Part shown: positions 35,787 to 57,400 of the stretch, piece after piece
How the letters are laid out: the number at the start of each line of letters is the position of its first letter
Position numbering within the stretch: position 1 is the first letter of the stretch
Source: Axinella damicornis
Lineage: Eukaryota > Porifera > Demospongiae > Axinellida > Axinellidae
Direction: 5' to 3'
Assembly: GCA_963931865.1 (NCBI GenBank)
Contig: OZ007508.1
Coordinates: 18,988,762 to 19,052,761, forward strand
Length of the DNA: 64,000 bases
The notes under the pieces: model-generated
The model's database searches: none
What the model was told of the DNA's origin: nothing
Seen by the model: the letters and a program-made list of their open reading frames with translations, nothing else
Program-made: the position numbers and the translations under genes

Positions 35787-35925
35787 CGACAATCACGTGT
35801 ACATGTAGGGTTTCATTGTCTGCCTCGTGCAACTCCTGCTTCATGGCAGCAGTTTCTCTCACTATAATTTGTACCACTATTCACTTGCCAGTATCATTTC
35901 ATGATTCTGCACGGGAGTCGGAGTT

Positions 35926-36108
35926 AGCATCGTTCCTAGGCCTTCTGCACCTCCAGTTTTTTTTTACATACTGCAAGCGATCAAAAACTGGAGGTTTAGA
36001 AGGCCTGGGAAGTTGGGAACAAGGCTAGACTTTTGCATTCCCAGGCCGCGTGGGAGGAGAGAAGACTCTCGATCCTCTCCTCCCACACGGCCTGGGAACG
36101 AGGCTAGT
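35926..36108. mobile_element. Two adjacent palindromic MITEs
   Basis: 35926-36027 runs TAGCATCGTTCCTAGGCC... to ...GGGAACAAGGCTA with an inner CTCCAGTTTTT/AAAAACTGGAG stem. 36038-36108 is CATTCCCAGGCCGCGTGGGA... to ...GGCCTGGGAACGAGGCTA. Both lie in the short spacer between the ZIP7 and makorin 3' ends. Confidence 0.8.
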
Positions 36109-36323
36109 GTACATGTGTATACTCTTCCCATATATTGTAGCCCTGCATGGGTGGATGGTGCATGGATAACGTATAATTATATAGCTCCTGCAGCTATAGC
36201 AGCTCTTTGTACAGTGTGTGACAAGCATGCATATAGAAGGATCAAGGCTGGAAACACACAGCTGTAATCATTACACACCATTACCACACTTAAACTAAAT
36301 CCTATACATGTACATTGTAGCAT

Positions 36324-36413
36324 AGCCTCGTTCCCAGGCCCCGCCCAGCTTTTCGTCGCTTGCAGTACGCGTGTGCAACTGAAAGCGGCGCGCAGGCCTG
36401 GGAACGAGGCTAC
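36324..36413. mobile_element. Palindromic MITE (TAGCCTCGTTCCCAGG family)
   Basis: Intact termini TAGCCTCGTTCCCAGGCC and GGCCTGGGAACGAGGCTA, inner loop with CTTGCAGTACGC as in the 9846 copy. Confidence 0.88.
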
Positions 36414-36712
36414 ATGTAGCAGGCGTAGATTGTAATGGATTGAAACCGGATTAATCCCTAAGCTACCGCTGCATGTACCAGCTAATTCCACAATCAGTGA
36501 GTGATCATACGCTACATGTAGCTGGTTTCATCACAAATTGAAACTCAACTTCAGATCGAGTGCAGGATAACACAGCAAGTATGCATAAAGTGATTAGCAC
36601 AAGATGATAAATGTGACTGAGATTTACACAGCCTAATTTGGGGTCATGAAGTGTCCCCAGATTGGCTGGTGAACGTTTGGTGAGCTGCTGTTCACAAGAT
36701 AAAGAATTGACA

Positions 36713-46260
<9,548 letters not shown>

Positions 46261-46613
46261 TTTCACTGACAGTACAGTGCAGTGGCGCCGCTTGTACACG
46301 TACACCACGCGGCACGCTGGAACTCCGGAGACAAGGACGTCATTAACAATTAGATGTACTTTGACCTCGTAGTTTATCCGGCCGGATATCCAGATTAAGC
46401 TGGACGTGACGTCATAATCCACTCCGAATAAAGCTAAAGACGCGCTAGCGGTAGCTACAGTTCATGCTGACCTCCACTTGGGAGATTGGAAAGTAAGCGA
46501 GTTTTGCGCCCTGTTTGCTGCAGGTTTATTCACTGACTTTTCTCTACGTCTTCCCTGTACTCGTATACTCCACAGTCAATCACCGTTGTACATAGAGATC
46601 ACTGAAACGAATT
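46261..46613. promoter_or_regulatory. Divergent promoter region, makorin / CARD-death gene
   Basis: 353 bp between start codons. It contains a perfect CRE-like palindrome TGACGTCA at 46407-46414. No TATA box was recognised. A GTAAGC near 46490 could be the donor of a non-coding first exon of the plus-strand gene. Confidence 0.5.
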
Positions 46614-49232
46614 ATGGATCAGTCCTATCAGAGAAAGCTGAGACGAAACAGAGTGCTTCTCATGAGAGAACTGCCTGATGTGGGGACACTCTTGAGCACA
46701 GTGCAACTGAGACAGCATTTCTCAGAATATGAGAGACATCAAATCATATTTCACCGGTCGATGCCGGCTGAGAGAGCAGCCAAATTCCTGGATGCCTTGG
46801 AATGTAAGAGTTCTGATGTGTATCTGAAGTTCTTGGCAGCGTTAAGAGAGCTCAGACCAGACTTGGCTATCAGATTTGATGGTGCTGAGCGGGAGGCTAG
46901 TTCGTCGTCTACTGCATCTTCTCCTGCTTCTAACGGCTCTAGCTCCCCACCCTGTAAGCACTGTGTGTGTTTGTGTGCGTACGTGGAGTGAGAGTGCATG
47001 GTCCTGCTGGTGTGAACAGATATCCTCACACCATCAGATGACCATGTTGTTAACATCTGCTACAATTGCATTGTTCGTCTGTATCTTAGCAACAGTGCTT
47101 GTGGAGATTCTGAAAACACAGTAATAGAATACAAAAATAAAAATTGTTTTTTTCTGTGTAGATGTGTACGGCCGCATTAGTCTCAGTCTAGCAGCTAGCC
47201 CCTCTCCGCCCGGCCAATTGACCGGCCGGGCGGAGAGGGGCTAGCGGCTAGACTGCATTAATGATGATATTCTGACTCACTAGCCTCGTTCCCAGGCCGC
47301 ATGGGAACGAGGCTAGTGAGTCACTTGCATGAGTGAATATAGCAGTGTCTCATGCAGTGTGTGAACTCATATTATTACGACTTTGTTTCTTCAGTCGTCA
47401 GCTCAGAGTGTGTTGGCAATGGCTTGGATGAGAGGTACAGACCTGGAGAGTTTGTGCAACCAGTGCAGGAGCAAGGGAGGAGGGAGGAGAGGCTTCCGGT
47501 CATGAATGGTGGCAAAGATGAGGGTGAGTTTGATTTGTGTGTGCGAGGGGGCGTGTCTGTGTGATCAATGGTGACTACTTACTAGCCAGAGTTCCCACTG
47601 CAAAACGAGGGAGCCTAATACATATCATGTGAGCATGTCACGTTTAGTGACCCTGGAAGCCTGTTCCTAGTTGGCCCATGCCCAGCTTTTGCTGCTTGCA
47701 GTATGGAAAAAGTGGGGAGGGACTGGTACATAATCTCATGTCAGGGATGAATGAGTGTAGGCAACATTTCTGTGATGGTGATCGGAACGCTTGTGAGACA
47801 ATAAGTTAGACTGCTGCGAAAGGAAAACTGGTTACAACCTCATCCTCCAACAAGCATATGAAACACTGCTACACTGCTCTGGTAACCCAACAGCTGCTAA
47901 GCATGGATGGTGTTTGTAGAGTACCTTGTCGCTGTGCATGTGATAATTAAGATTCCCCTCTCTCATTTTGTTGGCAAGCCTTGAAACAAAACAAGACTGA
48001 GCACACACAAGGAATGCCAAGAATGGGTAGGGTGGGTTGTTAGTACACAAAGGTGAGGGTCAAAGTACAACTGAACAAGGTCCAGCTGATGTGGGTTGAT
48101 ACTGTAATTCATGGCTGCTGGAGAATGGGGAAGATTTTTTGAGTGGCTTCAGCCCTTCCTGTTTTAGGTACCCTGATTCATAGACTTCCTGTGGCTACAG
48201 TGCACATGTGTGGCTAGACAAACCTTGTACTGTGGCAGGGTGACCTCGAGTCAGGATGTGGTTTGTAATTGGGCATGTGGATGACATCATAGAGGTTGAG
48301 TGTGGAGTGATAGCAACCAATGCTAGTTCATGGTCGTGAAGCCACCGTCTAAAATTTCATCGTCTAGATATATACCAGTGGCGGGTCCAGGGGTAGTTCG
48401 TTGGGTTCGGTCGAACCCCCCTTCTTACAGTTGAATTAATAAAGAACTTACCTTACTTTCAACGTATAATTTCAAGCGCTTGCTTGCAGTGGTGACGAGC
48501 ATCGAGGGCAACATCGAGCGCTCAGTTACTAACTAGCTGCCATTACATTGCAACTCCTGGCTGAAACCGAACGGCTTGGGAACGAGACCACGATCTAGTA
48601 TATTTACGTGTACGTTCGTATTACATTGCGTGAGCGAAATTTGAGCAAGAAACGAAGCATGCACATAAAAGGAAAAAAAATTCTTTTATATGCAGCAGCC
48701 CTGCATATAAAAGAACCCCCCTTTCTAAAATCCTGGATCCACCCCTGTATATTGGTAATGAACTATACTACTGATCTTTGAATAAGCCGACATGCATAGA
48801 AATATGTGTGCGTTAATTGAGGGGGACATTATGTACTCATAACAACCAACAACCTTACATTGAACTGTGTTTACTCTCCTCCCCATAGCTGGTCCCTATG
48901 GCCTGAATGGGTCTGGCGTGGGCCCCACCCACCACCTCAGCCACCTCAGCTATGAGGGCAGGGAGTTTCTCTCACAACACCTAAATGGGAATCCGCCAGA
49001 CAGAAACGTTTTTCACAGCTTCTGCGATGCACTTGGAGTTGAGAACAGACTTGTTCGAGTGTCTGCAAGGTCCCGTAATCCCACTGCGTACTTGATGCAG
49101 GAATATTCTGCAAGGCCAGACGCAACGTTCGACAGATTAGAACAAGCTCTCACTCAGATTGGAAAGAGAGATGTGTTTGATGGACTGTGGACTGGGTTGG
49201 AAAATGACAAATTTGACGCCGAGTACCGTTAA
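46614..49232 (+). CDS. CARD plus death-like domain adaptor (RAIDD/CRADD-like architecture)
   Basis: Three coding exons: 46614-46953, 47395-47523 and 48889-49232, joined in phase 1 both times. The first encodes MDQSYQRKLRRNRVLLMREL...VQLRQHFSEYERHQI...RAAKFLDALECKSSDVYLKFLAALRELRPDLA, a CARD by its pattern (LRxNRxxL at the start, Y..FL.AL in the last helix). A Ser-rich linker and a Gly/Glu-rich exon follow. The last exon (REFLSQHLNG...FCDALGVENRLVRVSAR...TFDRLEQALTQIGKRDVFDGL) resembles a death domain, with the IGxRDV motif near its end. About 270 residues. Such proteins bridge death receptors or PIDD-like platforms to caspases; that role is inferred from architecture only. No protease or kinase domain is present. 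Confidence 0.82.
47187..47252. repeat. GC-rich perfect-stem hairpin
   Basis: TCTAGCAGCTAGCCCCTCTC and CCGCCCGGCC pair with GGCCGGGCGG and GAGAGGGGCTAGCGGCTAGA, with one mismatch and almost no loop. In the first intron of the CARD-death gene. Confidence 0.85.
47281..47315. mobile_element. Minimal palindromic MITE
   Basis: TAGCCTCGTTCCCAGGCCGC is followed directly by ATGGGAACGAGGCTA; the flanking word GTGAGTCAC/GACTCAC is also mirrored. Confidence 0.85.
48376..48747. mobile_element. hAT-like MITE
   Basis: The left end CAGTGGCGGGTCCAGGGG and right end, read inverted, CAGGGGTGGATCCAGG match the common hAT-type terminal pattern. GAACCCCCCTT occurs near both ends. An inner AT-rich hairpin (TTCTTTTATATGCAG / CTGCATATAAAAGAA) is present. 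A clean 8-bp target duplication was not seen. Confidence 0.7.
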
Positions 49233-49380
49233 GTACATTGACAGGATTTTATATCAATCAGATCATAATTATGGGTGTATGTTGTACCTCACTTTTTGTA
49301 CCCCACTTTTTGTATCTCTACTCTTTCTCCTGTTTATTGAAATCATTATCATTGCATTCAAATTGGTCGTAATACAGAGG
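49233..49380. other. Convergent 3' spacer
   Basis: 148 bp between the stops of the CARD-death gene and POLK; T-rich, no repeat. Confidence 0.6.
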
Positions 49381-52300
49381 TCATTTCCAGAAGTAGTCCA
49401 ACGTTCTCTTGGTGGTAGGTACTTTGTGAGCAGACTTCCTTTTTGAGGGATTTAAAGATTGAGGGTTTAGATCTGAAGCAGGCACAGGCAATATTGAACT
49501 GCCAGAGATCTGTCCAGTACAAATTGTTTCGCTCATGACCTCTGACTGGTTCGAACACTGCCGTCTCTTCTTAGCGGGGGGTTCTTGGTGAGCCAACTTC
49601 CTTTTTGCCAAATTTGAAGGTAAATCCACAGGTGTAGAGCTTTCAGCAGTCCGCGCGGCTCCACCCATGGCCTCCCGTATTGCTGACTGGTTCAGACACT
49701 CGTCAATGTGACTGTTCATAGCCATGTTATCTGCAGCCACCTGGCACCTGCATATGGGGCAGGTTGCTGTGGAGTCCTACAGAATGGAGAGGCAAGACTA
49801 TATGTAACTTCAGGGGCTGTGGCCTTGTGTTTTCCTTGAAACTTGACGGTACATGTAGGCAAACTACACGGAGCGTACAAGGGCTAGGAGCTGTACTTAG
49901 GCTAGATCATCGATCATCTAAGTAAACATTAAAATAATTTCCATCTGTTGCTCTGAATGTTTTCAAATGTCACACAGTAAGATGTAGTAAAGCTACTTTC
50001 AGTATTCATAGCATTCAACTATTATTGAACTCAAAAGGTTTCGGTCCGTGGACCTTCGTCAGTTGGAAAACTGAACACAAACACACACAACCTAACTGTG
50101 CACAGGTGAATACAGTAAAAGTTTCCACTGAAGTTCCATTTTTGATGAATGAGTGAGCTGTTGAAGCAGTTGACTTTACCCATTGTGCTACAGTTTGTTC
50201 ACTCATCTGAATAATGCACCTCTTGACAACTTCCTTTGCCATCAAAGCAACCTGGTTCTAATCCCAAAGTTGCTAAGCTGCTACTTAGTTCCATGAGTTC
50301 ATAAGCTTCCTTCACTTAGTTTCAGGGCTGCTGCCGATAGTTGGCGCAGTTTTATTATCAGGCACGGAAAGCCACGAAGTCATGTCTTCTCAAGTTCTTA
50401 GCCTATTCAACCAGGCTGCGGGCCTTTTAGCTTAACTTCCCAATGAATTACATAGTGTAGACATCAGTGACTGTAGCTGTAATCCGGAGCAGCAAGCAGT
50501 TTCTAGCAAAATTGTGATGCCCATAGAATAATTAATAAAGGCCAGTGTGGGAAGAATTGGCATTGTGAATCACCTCTGATGCCACATCTTTGCACACTGT
50601 GTCCAGCTCCATAGGAGTAGCTTCATGGTAGTGTGAAAGCTGTGAAGGTTGCTGGAAGAATCCTTCCAGGGTATCCTGTCTACCTCTTCCTCTTTTGCTC
50701 TGGAGGGAGGAGATTCTCACACCTGAAAATGAAACAAGGTACATTTCACATTACCACTCAGTTTACAAAACATGCAGTTTGTGTATACTCTGAACGCATT
50801 GACCACTTGATGATGTTAACTTAATTAACTTGTCGGTACATTTCCCATGACGAATAGTAAAATCAAAGATACATTCACCAGTAATAGCTGGCCCAAAACT
50901 GCATCACAATAATTTATTATTTGCAAGAGGCTATACAATTCTACAACTGACAGCTGCATAGAGAGCTCTCTTGGAGTACAATTACCTTCATTTCAGAAAT
51001 TAGGGATTTAGATATTGATGCAATATAAGTGTAAAATGAGCAATGACCCCCAACTTCCATCAAGTACATGTAGGAATTACATAATCTGTCAAACTTCAAG
51101 TGGCTTACCCATGAGTCTGAGTCTGAGAACCGACGGACTGTAAGCCTTTATCTCAGTCCTCAATAGCTCACTGGCAGCACTGCAGAGCTCCTCGGGTGAG
51201 CAAACAGGCTTTGGGAGGGTCACTGCACGAGATTTCACTTCAAAATTCACTGTCTTGAGCTTCAGTGTAACAGTGAATCCCTGTGAAACATGATATCCAT
51301 CTGAAAGACTTAATACGATTGCACACATGCAATTATTAGCATAATTATAATTATTATACCTGCACTTTCTCTTTCTGCAAGTCTTCAGCCAAGGACTGAC
51401 AGAGCTCCTGGCACTTTCTATGCAATTCTGCCGGGTCACTTAGCTCAGAAAATGTCCTTTAGAGTTCAAATAAAGAGGAAATAACAGCTGAGTAAGGAAG
51501 ATATGGAGGACGGAGGGAAGGGGAAGGTGGAAAGATGGATGTCAGTGCTATGATTAAAGCAGAAGTAAGAGTGGTCAGAGAGAGAGCAGAGTGGGAGAGG
51601 GAGGAGAGGGAAGATTAGGAGAGGAAGGCTCACGAGACTGAGGCACAGGGAGATAGGTGACAGGAGCCTATGAAATAATAATACCTTTCAGTGCTGATAC
51701 TCTTCCGCTCATAAACCCTGCACAACAAGTAGGAGGGGAATCTCTTGATCCTGCAGCAGCATTAACACTGACAACAAAGCACTTGCCTGTGAGTGTCAGA
51801 GGATCCAATCCCGAGGCATATCCGGAGGAAGAAGTGGGAGGAGATTCTGGAGAAGAGGAGGAGGAGGACGGCTCTCTGTTCGTAGAGGTCTCTGCAGGTA
51901 GAGACACCCAGTGAGTTCAGCATCCGCTCTGTCACCTTGCCAATGCCACTGATCTAGAGTGATAGTAATATGGCAGTTGAGTCAGTCACTCTGTACATAG
52001 TTGAGCTTGGAGATCATGTAAACAATTTATATTAAGAGTCAGGTCCTACTGATACAGAGTGCTTTGCAGTTATGGCATCAGAGATGGGGCCAAACGATGG
52101 TCTAGTTCTGACATTACCTTTCTGATGGATAGGTTCTGTACAAACTCCAGCACCGCTTCTCTAGTGGGGGTCACAGAGTGCTGTCCATTGGGTTTGTTCA
52201 TGTCCGATGCTACCTTAGCTAACATCTTGTTTGGAGCTATCCCAGCACTGGCAGTGAGACCCGTCTTCTCAAAGATTCTAGCTCTGATCTCCTCCACCAC

Positions 52301-54239
52301 AGCCTTAGCATATTCCCAGTGGGAGGTGGGTAGTGAACCTCCTGGGTAGTTACCTACACACAAGGCTGAGTCGTCTGTCTCAGAGTTGAACTTGGCAGGA
52401 ACACTCTGATTCGTCATGTGTTTGCTCGTCTTGCAGTTATCAGAGATGAGTGTTGCGGTCAAATTCGGATTTGAGTTATGATCTTTGCTCGCACTCAAGG
52501 CCATGTGAGCATCAGCGGTGTAGTTCACAGCAGGCTGTGCAGTAGACATTGGCACAGTAGAAGAGCTACTTGAAGAAGGTTCTACTACTGGATCCTGGAT
52601 GGTTTCTTGACAACTTGAAACTTGAGCCAAATGCGTTTCAATGCCTGTGTCTGTTGACTTCACAACCGAAGAATGTTCGTGATCATCCTCCAAACACCCT
52701 CCACTCATCTCACTAACAACGTGCACGTCTTCCTGCAACCTTGATGCCACACACTCCGTCAAATCAAGGTAAGATTCATCCAGTCCCATTGGACAAAAAT
52801 CAGGATCATACTCTGCAAGAATTTCTCTCACTTCTTTGCAGACCTGGCGATACTTGGCAAAGTTGAGCTTCACAATGACCAGCTCAGGACAGAGCTTCTT
52901 GGCAATAAAACCAGGCATGGCTGCACGCACACCATACCGCCTTGCTACATAGTTAGAGGTGGACTGTACGGTAACAGAAGAAGAGATTGCATGGGGAATA
53001 ATGTTGACAGTCAGCCACCTTGCACATGCAGCATACATACAGCAGTAGTTGGCAATATAGTTGGTGTTCCTAAACACTGTACTAACGACTGTCAAATGCA
53101 GTCACACTGATACTGCACTGATGGTGTAGAGGAATTACACAAGCACAGGTACTGCACTATGGTACTTTTCACCATGGCATTTGTATTCTAGTTTCTGCTA
53201 CATGAACGCCAATCAGCAACAAGGGCGGCGGAAGCACGGGGGTTACGGGGGCTGTAGCCCCCCTCAAGTGCTCAAGAAGGGGGGCTTAGCCCCCCTTCCC
53301 AACAGAACGTACACTGCCTATTGAGATGCTACGAGATGGCTTCCTGACACGGAAAGCGGAAAAAAATTTCCGCGTATACTGATCGGCTGCTTTGCAGCCT
53401 CTGCAGAGGCGCTCGCGCCTCCGTACTTCAGCCTCCCTTGACTGGACAATCTTCCGCCGCCACTGATCAGCAATTAACCAATTGGCCAATACAATTTCTA
53501 AGGTGAAAGCTACTGTTGTTATAACTTTAGTGACACACTGCTTAGCTATACCCACCAGCATATAGTTACTGCCCACGGCCATTGGCACATCCTTCAGTTT
53601 GGGGTTGTCTCTCATCTCAACTGCAGCATAGAAGGCATCCATGTCAATGTGCACAATAATGTGTCTCAGATCTCGAGACGCCTCCAACAACTCAACCTCC
53701 TTATCGGCAGCTTTCAAAGCTGAGAGCTTCTGAGCAGGGGTGATCTTCTTCAATTCCTGTAACATGTGGTTGATTCTGCCTGTGACCTGTTTCTCTCTTT
53801 TTACCTCATTTTCATAGAATTTTGAACCCTTTGAGGCCTCCAGGATGACTTGGTTGATCTTTGTTTTGTCCAGTCCCTCCATGCCAGCTTTGTGCGCATT
53901 TAGGCCAATCCGGGACATTGGAGGGGAGGGGGAGAAAGAGCAGGAGGGGTGAGAGTCGTTCGGCTTGAGTGGTGAGACCGAGTTACATGGTTTGCTTGTT
54001 CGAAGATCAGCTGCATCAGAAACACAGAGTTCTGCTGACACCGAGGGAGTTTCAGAAGACTCTGTAATCGACGACTGCCCTCTTTGCTCACCTACAGTTG
54101 CATGAGTTGCTTGGAGTTGTAAACAATTATCTCCTTCCAAGCTGAAAATTTCACTAAATTCCAATTCTTCCTCTCCTCCATCAGCTTCAAAAAGGTCCAA
54201 ACTCTCTCCACCGTCGCTTTCATAACAGCTTTCATCCAT
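49381..54239 (-). CDS. POLK: DNA polymerase kappa (Y-family translesion polymerase)
   Basis: Exons from the start: 53556-54239, 52118-52963, 51787-51953, 51685-51717, 51360-51456, 51109-51280, 50574-50722 and 49381-49776; phases agree. POLK extends primers past bulky lesions in the nucleus. After an acidic N-terminal extension of about 100 residues comes the POLK-specific clasp [19 protein letters not shown], then [19 protein letters not shown] with metal-binding Asp, [19 protein letters not shown], the second acidic site [30 protein letters not shown], the helix-hairpin-helix [12 protein letters not shown] and the little finger up to VLRLRLMG. The tail has one visible Rad18-type UBZ finger (CPICRCQ...HIDEC) and ends [10 protein letters not shown], like the PCNA-binding end of human POLK. 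The third intron donor is GC. A hAT MITE sits in the first intron. Confidence 0.95.
49797..50573. other. POLK last intron
   Basis: No exon or mobile element recognised. AT-rich unique-looking sequence with short direct words only. A second UBZ finger, present in human POLK, was not found here. Confidence 0.4.
53212..53473. mobile_element. hAT-type MITE with 8-bp target duplication
   Basis: The element 53220-53465 starts CAAGGGCGGCGGAAG and ends CTTCCGCCGCCACTG, inverted with two mismatches. It is flanked by perfect ATCAGCAA copies at 53212-53219 and 53466-53473. The inside has a GGGGGGCT/AGCCCCCC hairpin. It lies in the first POLK intron and extends the open frame of the first exon by chance. 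Confidence 0.88.
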
Positions 54240-54454
54240 CCTGTCCTCAGCATGTTAAGTTTGCTTCCGGATCCGAACTGCAAGACATTTTGGAACCGGA
54301 CCACTGTATAGTGGCCGCCTACGTATTCTAATGAGAGGGTTTTACTCTTGTTGTTTGGTTTTGACTACACATGGCTGTCTTTATAGTGAGGTTTGTGTGC
54401 GGCGACCTTGCGCTCTGTGGTGGAGTTGGAGGTGCCAGCTGGTAGTCGTTGAAG
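54240..54454. promoter_or_regulatory. Divergent promoter region, POLK / galactosyltransferase
   Basis: 215 bp between start codons, including a GCTTCCGGAT word near 54266 that fits an ETS site. No TATA box recognised. Confidence 0.45.
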
Positions 54455-57400
54455 ATGCTACCTGTCATTGCCTCAAAGGCAGGCGCCACTCTGCTTATAA
54501 TATGGACCCTCCTTCTGTTTTGCAATCCTGGTCAGACTGCAAGCGACGAGGCAGACCCTAACAAGGAAAAGCCCCACGTTTTTGTGGTCATTCTGGCCAG
54601 GAATCAGGCTCATACTTTGCGGAACTTTCTTGGGTACCTGGAGAACCTGGACTATCCCAAACACAGGATATCAGTGTGGTAAGTTCAAGAGGTCTAGCAC
54701 TGTAAGACTTGTCCTCTTAAGCTTGTGGGCCTTCCCCATCTACTACACTAGAAGAATAATTGCCCTGTTCCCAGGCCATTCTCACCCTCCAGTGGAGGGG
54801 GAAAGGTTAGTCTTGGAACCAGACCGTTAGCGGGAGGAAAGGTCTGGAGCACGTGCTTACATTGGAGTTGTCCCCAGGACGGAATGTTGACCTGACGAAT
54901 CAGAATTGCTGATTGCAAATGAAACGACTTTCTCCAGGCATCAGTGCACATGTCCCCAGTGACTAGATATAGCAAATCGCTGTGTTATGCCCCCGAGTGA
55001 TAGAAGGAGTGCAACGAGCAGGTCACTAATGATTGTATGTATGGTATTGCTAATTGCTCACACTTGAGACAACTCGGATGTAGGCACGTGCCCAGACCCT
55101 TCCTACTCCCCGTGCAAAGGTGTGGTCTTGGAATGAAGCTAGAATCTGTAATTGTGACTAATGTGCTCATTGAGCTCAGACTAGGTCTCTTGTCTCAAGA
55201 GCGCATAAGTAGATCTTGCCCTACTTATGCGCTCTTGCTTGTCTTTATACAAAAGACTCAGAGCTTGAGTTCCAACTTCCAAATCCTATAATTGTATGAT
55301 TGAGTTAGCAAGTTTGCTGTAAATTGGGTAATTACATTAACTCTAGTGACCAAAACTGTGACCAGCTGGTTAGGCTGTTGAGCATACTGATTTGACCACT
55401 CTTCCACCCTTTTGAGAAGTGTTGACCATTGACTGACTGCAGCACAGCTGTGATTAGCTAGTGACCTCCCTAGCAAATTTTGGTCATGAACTCTTGTAGT
55501 TGTCGCATTGGTCTAAGGTGGCCTGCTGGTATCGTGCTCTGATGGCCTATCTGTATATCTGTCTATGTAGGATCCGAACTGATCACAATGAAGACAACAC
55601 CACCGCCATGCTGCATGAATGGAGCCAGAATGCAAGACCTGTGTACGCAAACGTCGACTTTGGGAGCATGGATGCGTGGTTGTACCCGGTCTTTGACCCC
55701 TTCGCAATGCCGGAGGAACGGTATTTGCATGTGGTGCAGTTGAGGCAGCAGGGGCTGGACGCAGCGAGGAAGGCAGGAGCGGACTATCTCTTTGTAAGCT
55801 GACGAGTTTGAAGTTAAGCTCCAATTCACTTTCAGGATTCTTTGCCATTACGGCCCCCTACCCAGGCTTCAGACCGTTCCACTGGAATGGATTACTGGAA
55901 TGGAATGCTCCATCCTAGATTGTTTTTAACATGAATGGCTTTTTCTGCGGGCCTGCTGAAACTCTACATGTATGTCTGGCATCAGTATACATGTAATTGT
56001 ATTTTCTTTATTAGACAAAATATTTAGAGGCCTGTAGGTTAAGGATATATGGCTCTACAGCACTAGTTTCTTCGCTGATGATGGGTGGCTTTGTGCTCCT
56101 ATCACATAGGCATACATTCTCTGCTGGCTTCTTTTGTGAACAGAAAATGTGATGTACATTAATGTGACGTGCATTAGTGATGACTTAGTGTGTTCCAGAC
56201 ACATCACGTACGTAAAATTCTGTTCCAGAATTCCATTTCAGTATTCCATTCCAGTATTCCATTCCACTCCAATGGAAAGGTCCGGTCCATTCATGACAGG
56301 CTGTTCCGGCCACCTGTGCTTGATTGCTTTGTGGTGGGATGCTGGGAGAGCTTGTGGAAGACCAGGATAGCTTTAACAGCTAAAAAGAGTCTGCATGGAA
56401 GTCTTGCTTCCAGGCCTTTCCACCTCCAATTCTGATGACAATTGCGCTGTTTATTGTACAGAAATATTATGAACAAGAGTGCCCAGTAGAGCACTTACCC
56501 CGTGCACTGTTTGTGTTCTGATTGCGCGGACTGTGTTGTTTATGAATAGGCCTACCATAAACACTCTTTCCCGTCCTCTCGAGTGGATCTCTGGTCTGTG
56601 GGTTTAATACGTAGATGCTCAATTCTGGCACTTATATTCTAGAAGGCCTTCACCTCTCAAACTGCTGATTTTCGTGTGACCAATCGCTGTGCATGTGTGC
56701 AAGGATAAATAATGGAAGTGTTGCATTGAGGGAGATAAGAGTAAAGTTGTTGCACCAGTCTGAAGGAGAGAATAGTCTGTTAAGGCTCCTGCTTGCTCTG
56801 GCTCCTGCTTGCTGGTAGGATGGCTACCTCTCCAGCTATAGCTAGGTGGCTGTCTTTGTATTCACCCGCTTCAAATACAACAATAGAGTTGGTGCAGACC
56901 AAACACTGCCCTCTAAACCCAAACCAGCCACCTGGAGCCATCTCTTCTGTGAGCTGGAGCCCACTGGTAGTAGAGATGGAGAAGGTGCTTTGTTGTTGCC
57001 ATAACACCCCATTATTCAACAATAAACACATTGATGGCAACTCATTATTGGAGAAACACACTGAGGCTAAAATGCATTTGTGTTCTGCAAGAGGAGCTTC
57101 CATTACCGTGCTGCAGCTAGTTGTAGCAAGCTGCTCAAAGGGGAAAACAAGTTGCATGCACTTTAGCAGCATTGAGTGTCAGCAAGGTCACAATAGCTGT
57201 GGGACGTTTGTGGTGTAGCTGCAGTGGCCCTGGTCTAACCGTTTTCACAAAGGGAAAAGATCGAGGCACCGATGAAGGTAGCAGGCTGAGTTTGAAATGG
57301 ATGCACGATTGATGTAACAATCACTCTCTTCTTTTCCCCTAGTCTGTGGATTGTGACAACTTTCTGGTGAACAACCGGACCCTCCTCCTGCTTATGGAGC

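Noticed and set aside
46876..47124. 82-codon plus frame with a hydrophobic segment after the CARD exon
   Set aside because: It starts inside the CARD exon in another frame and runs through the intron donor.
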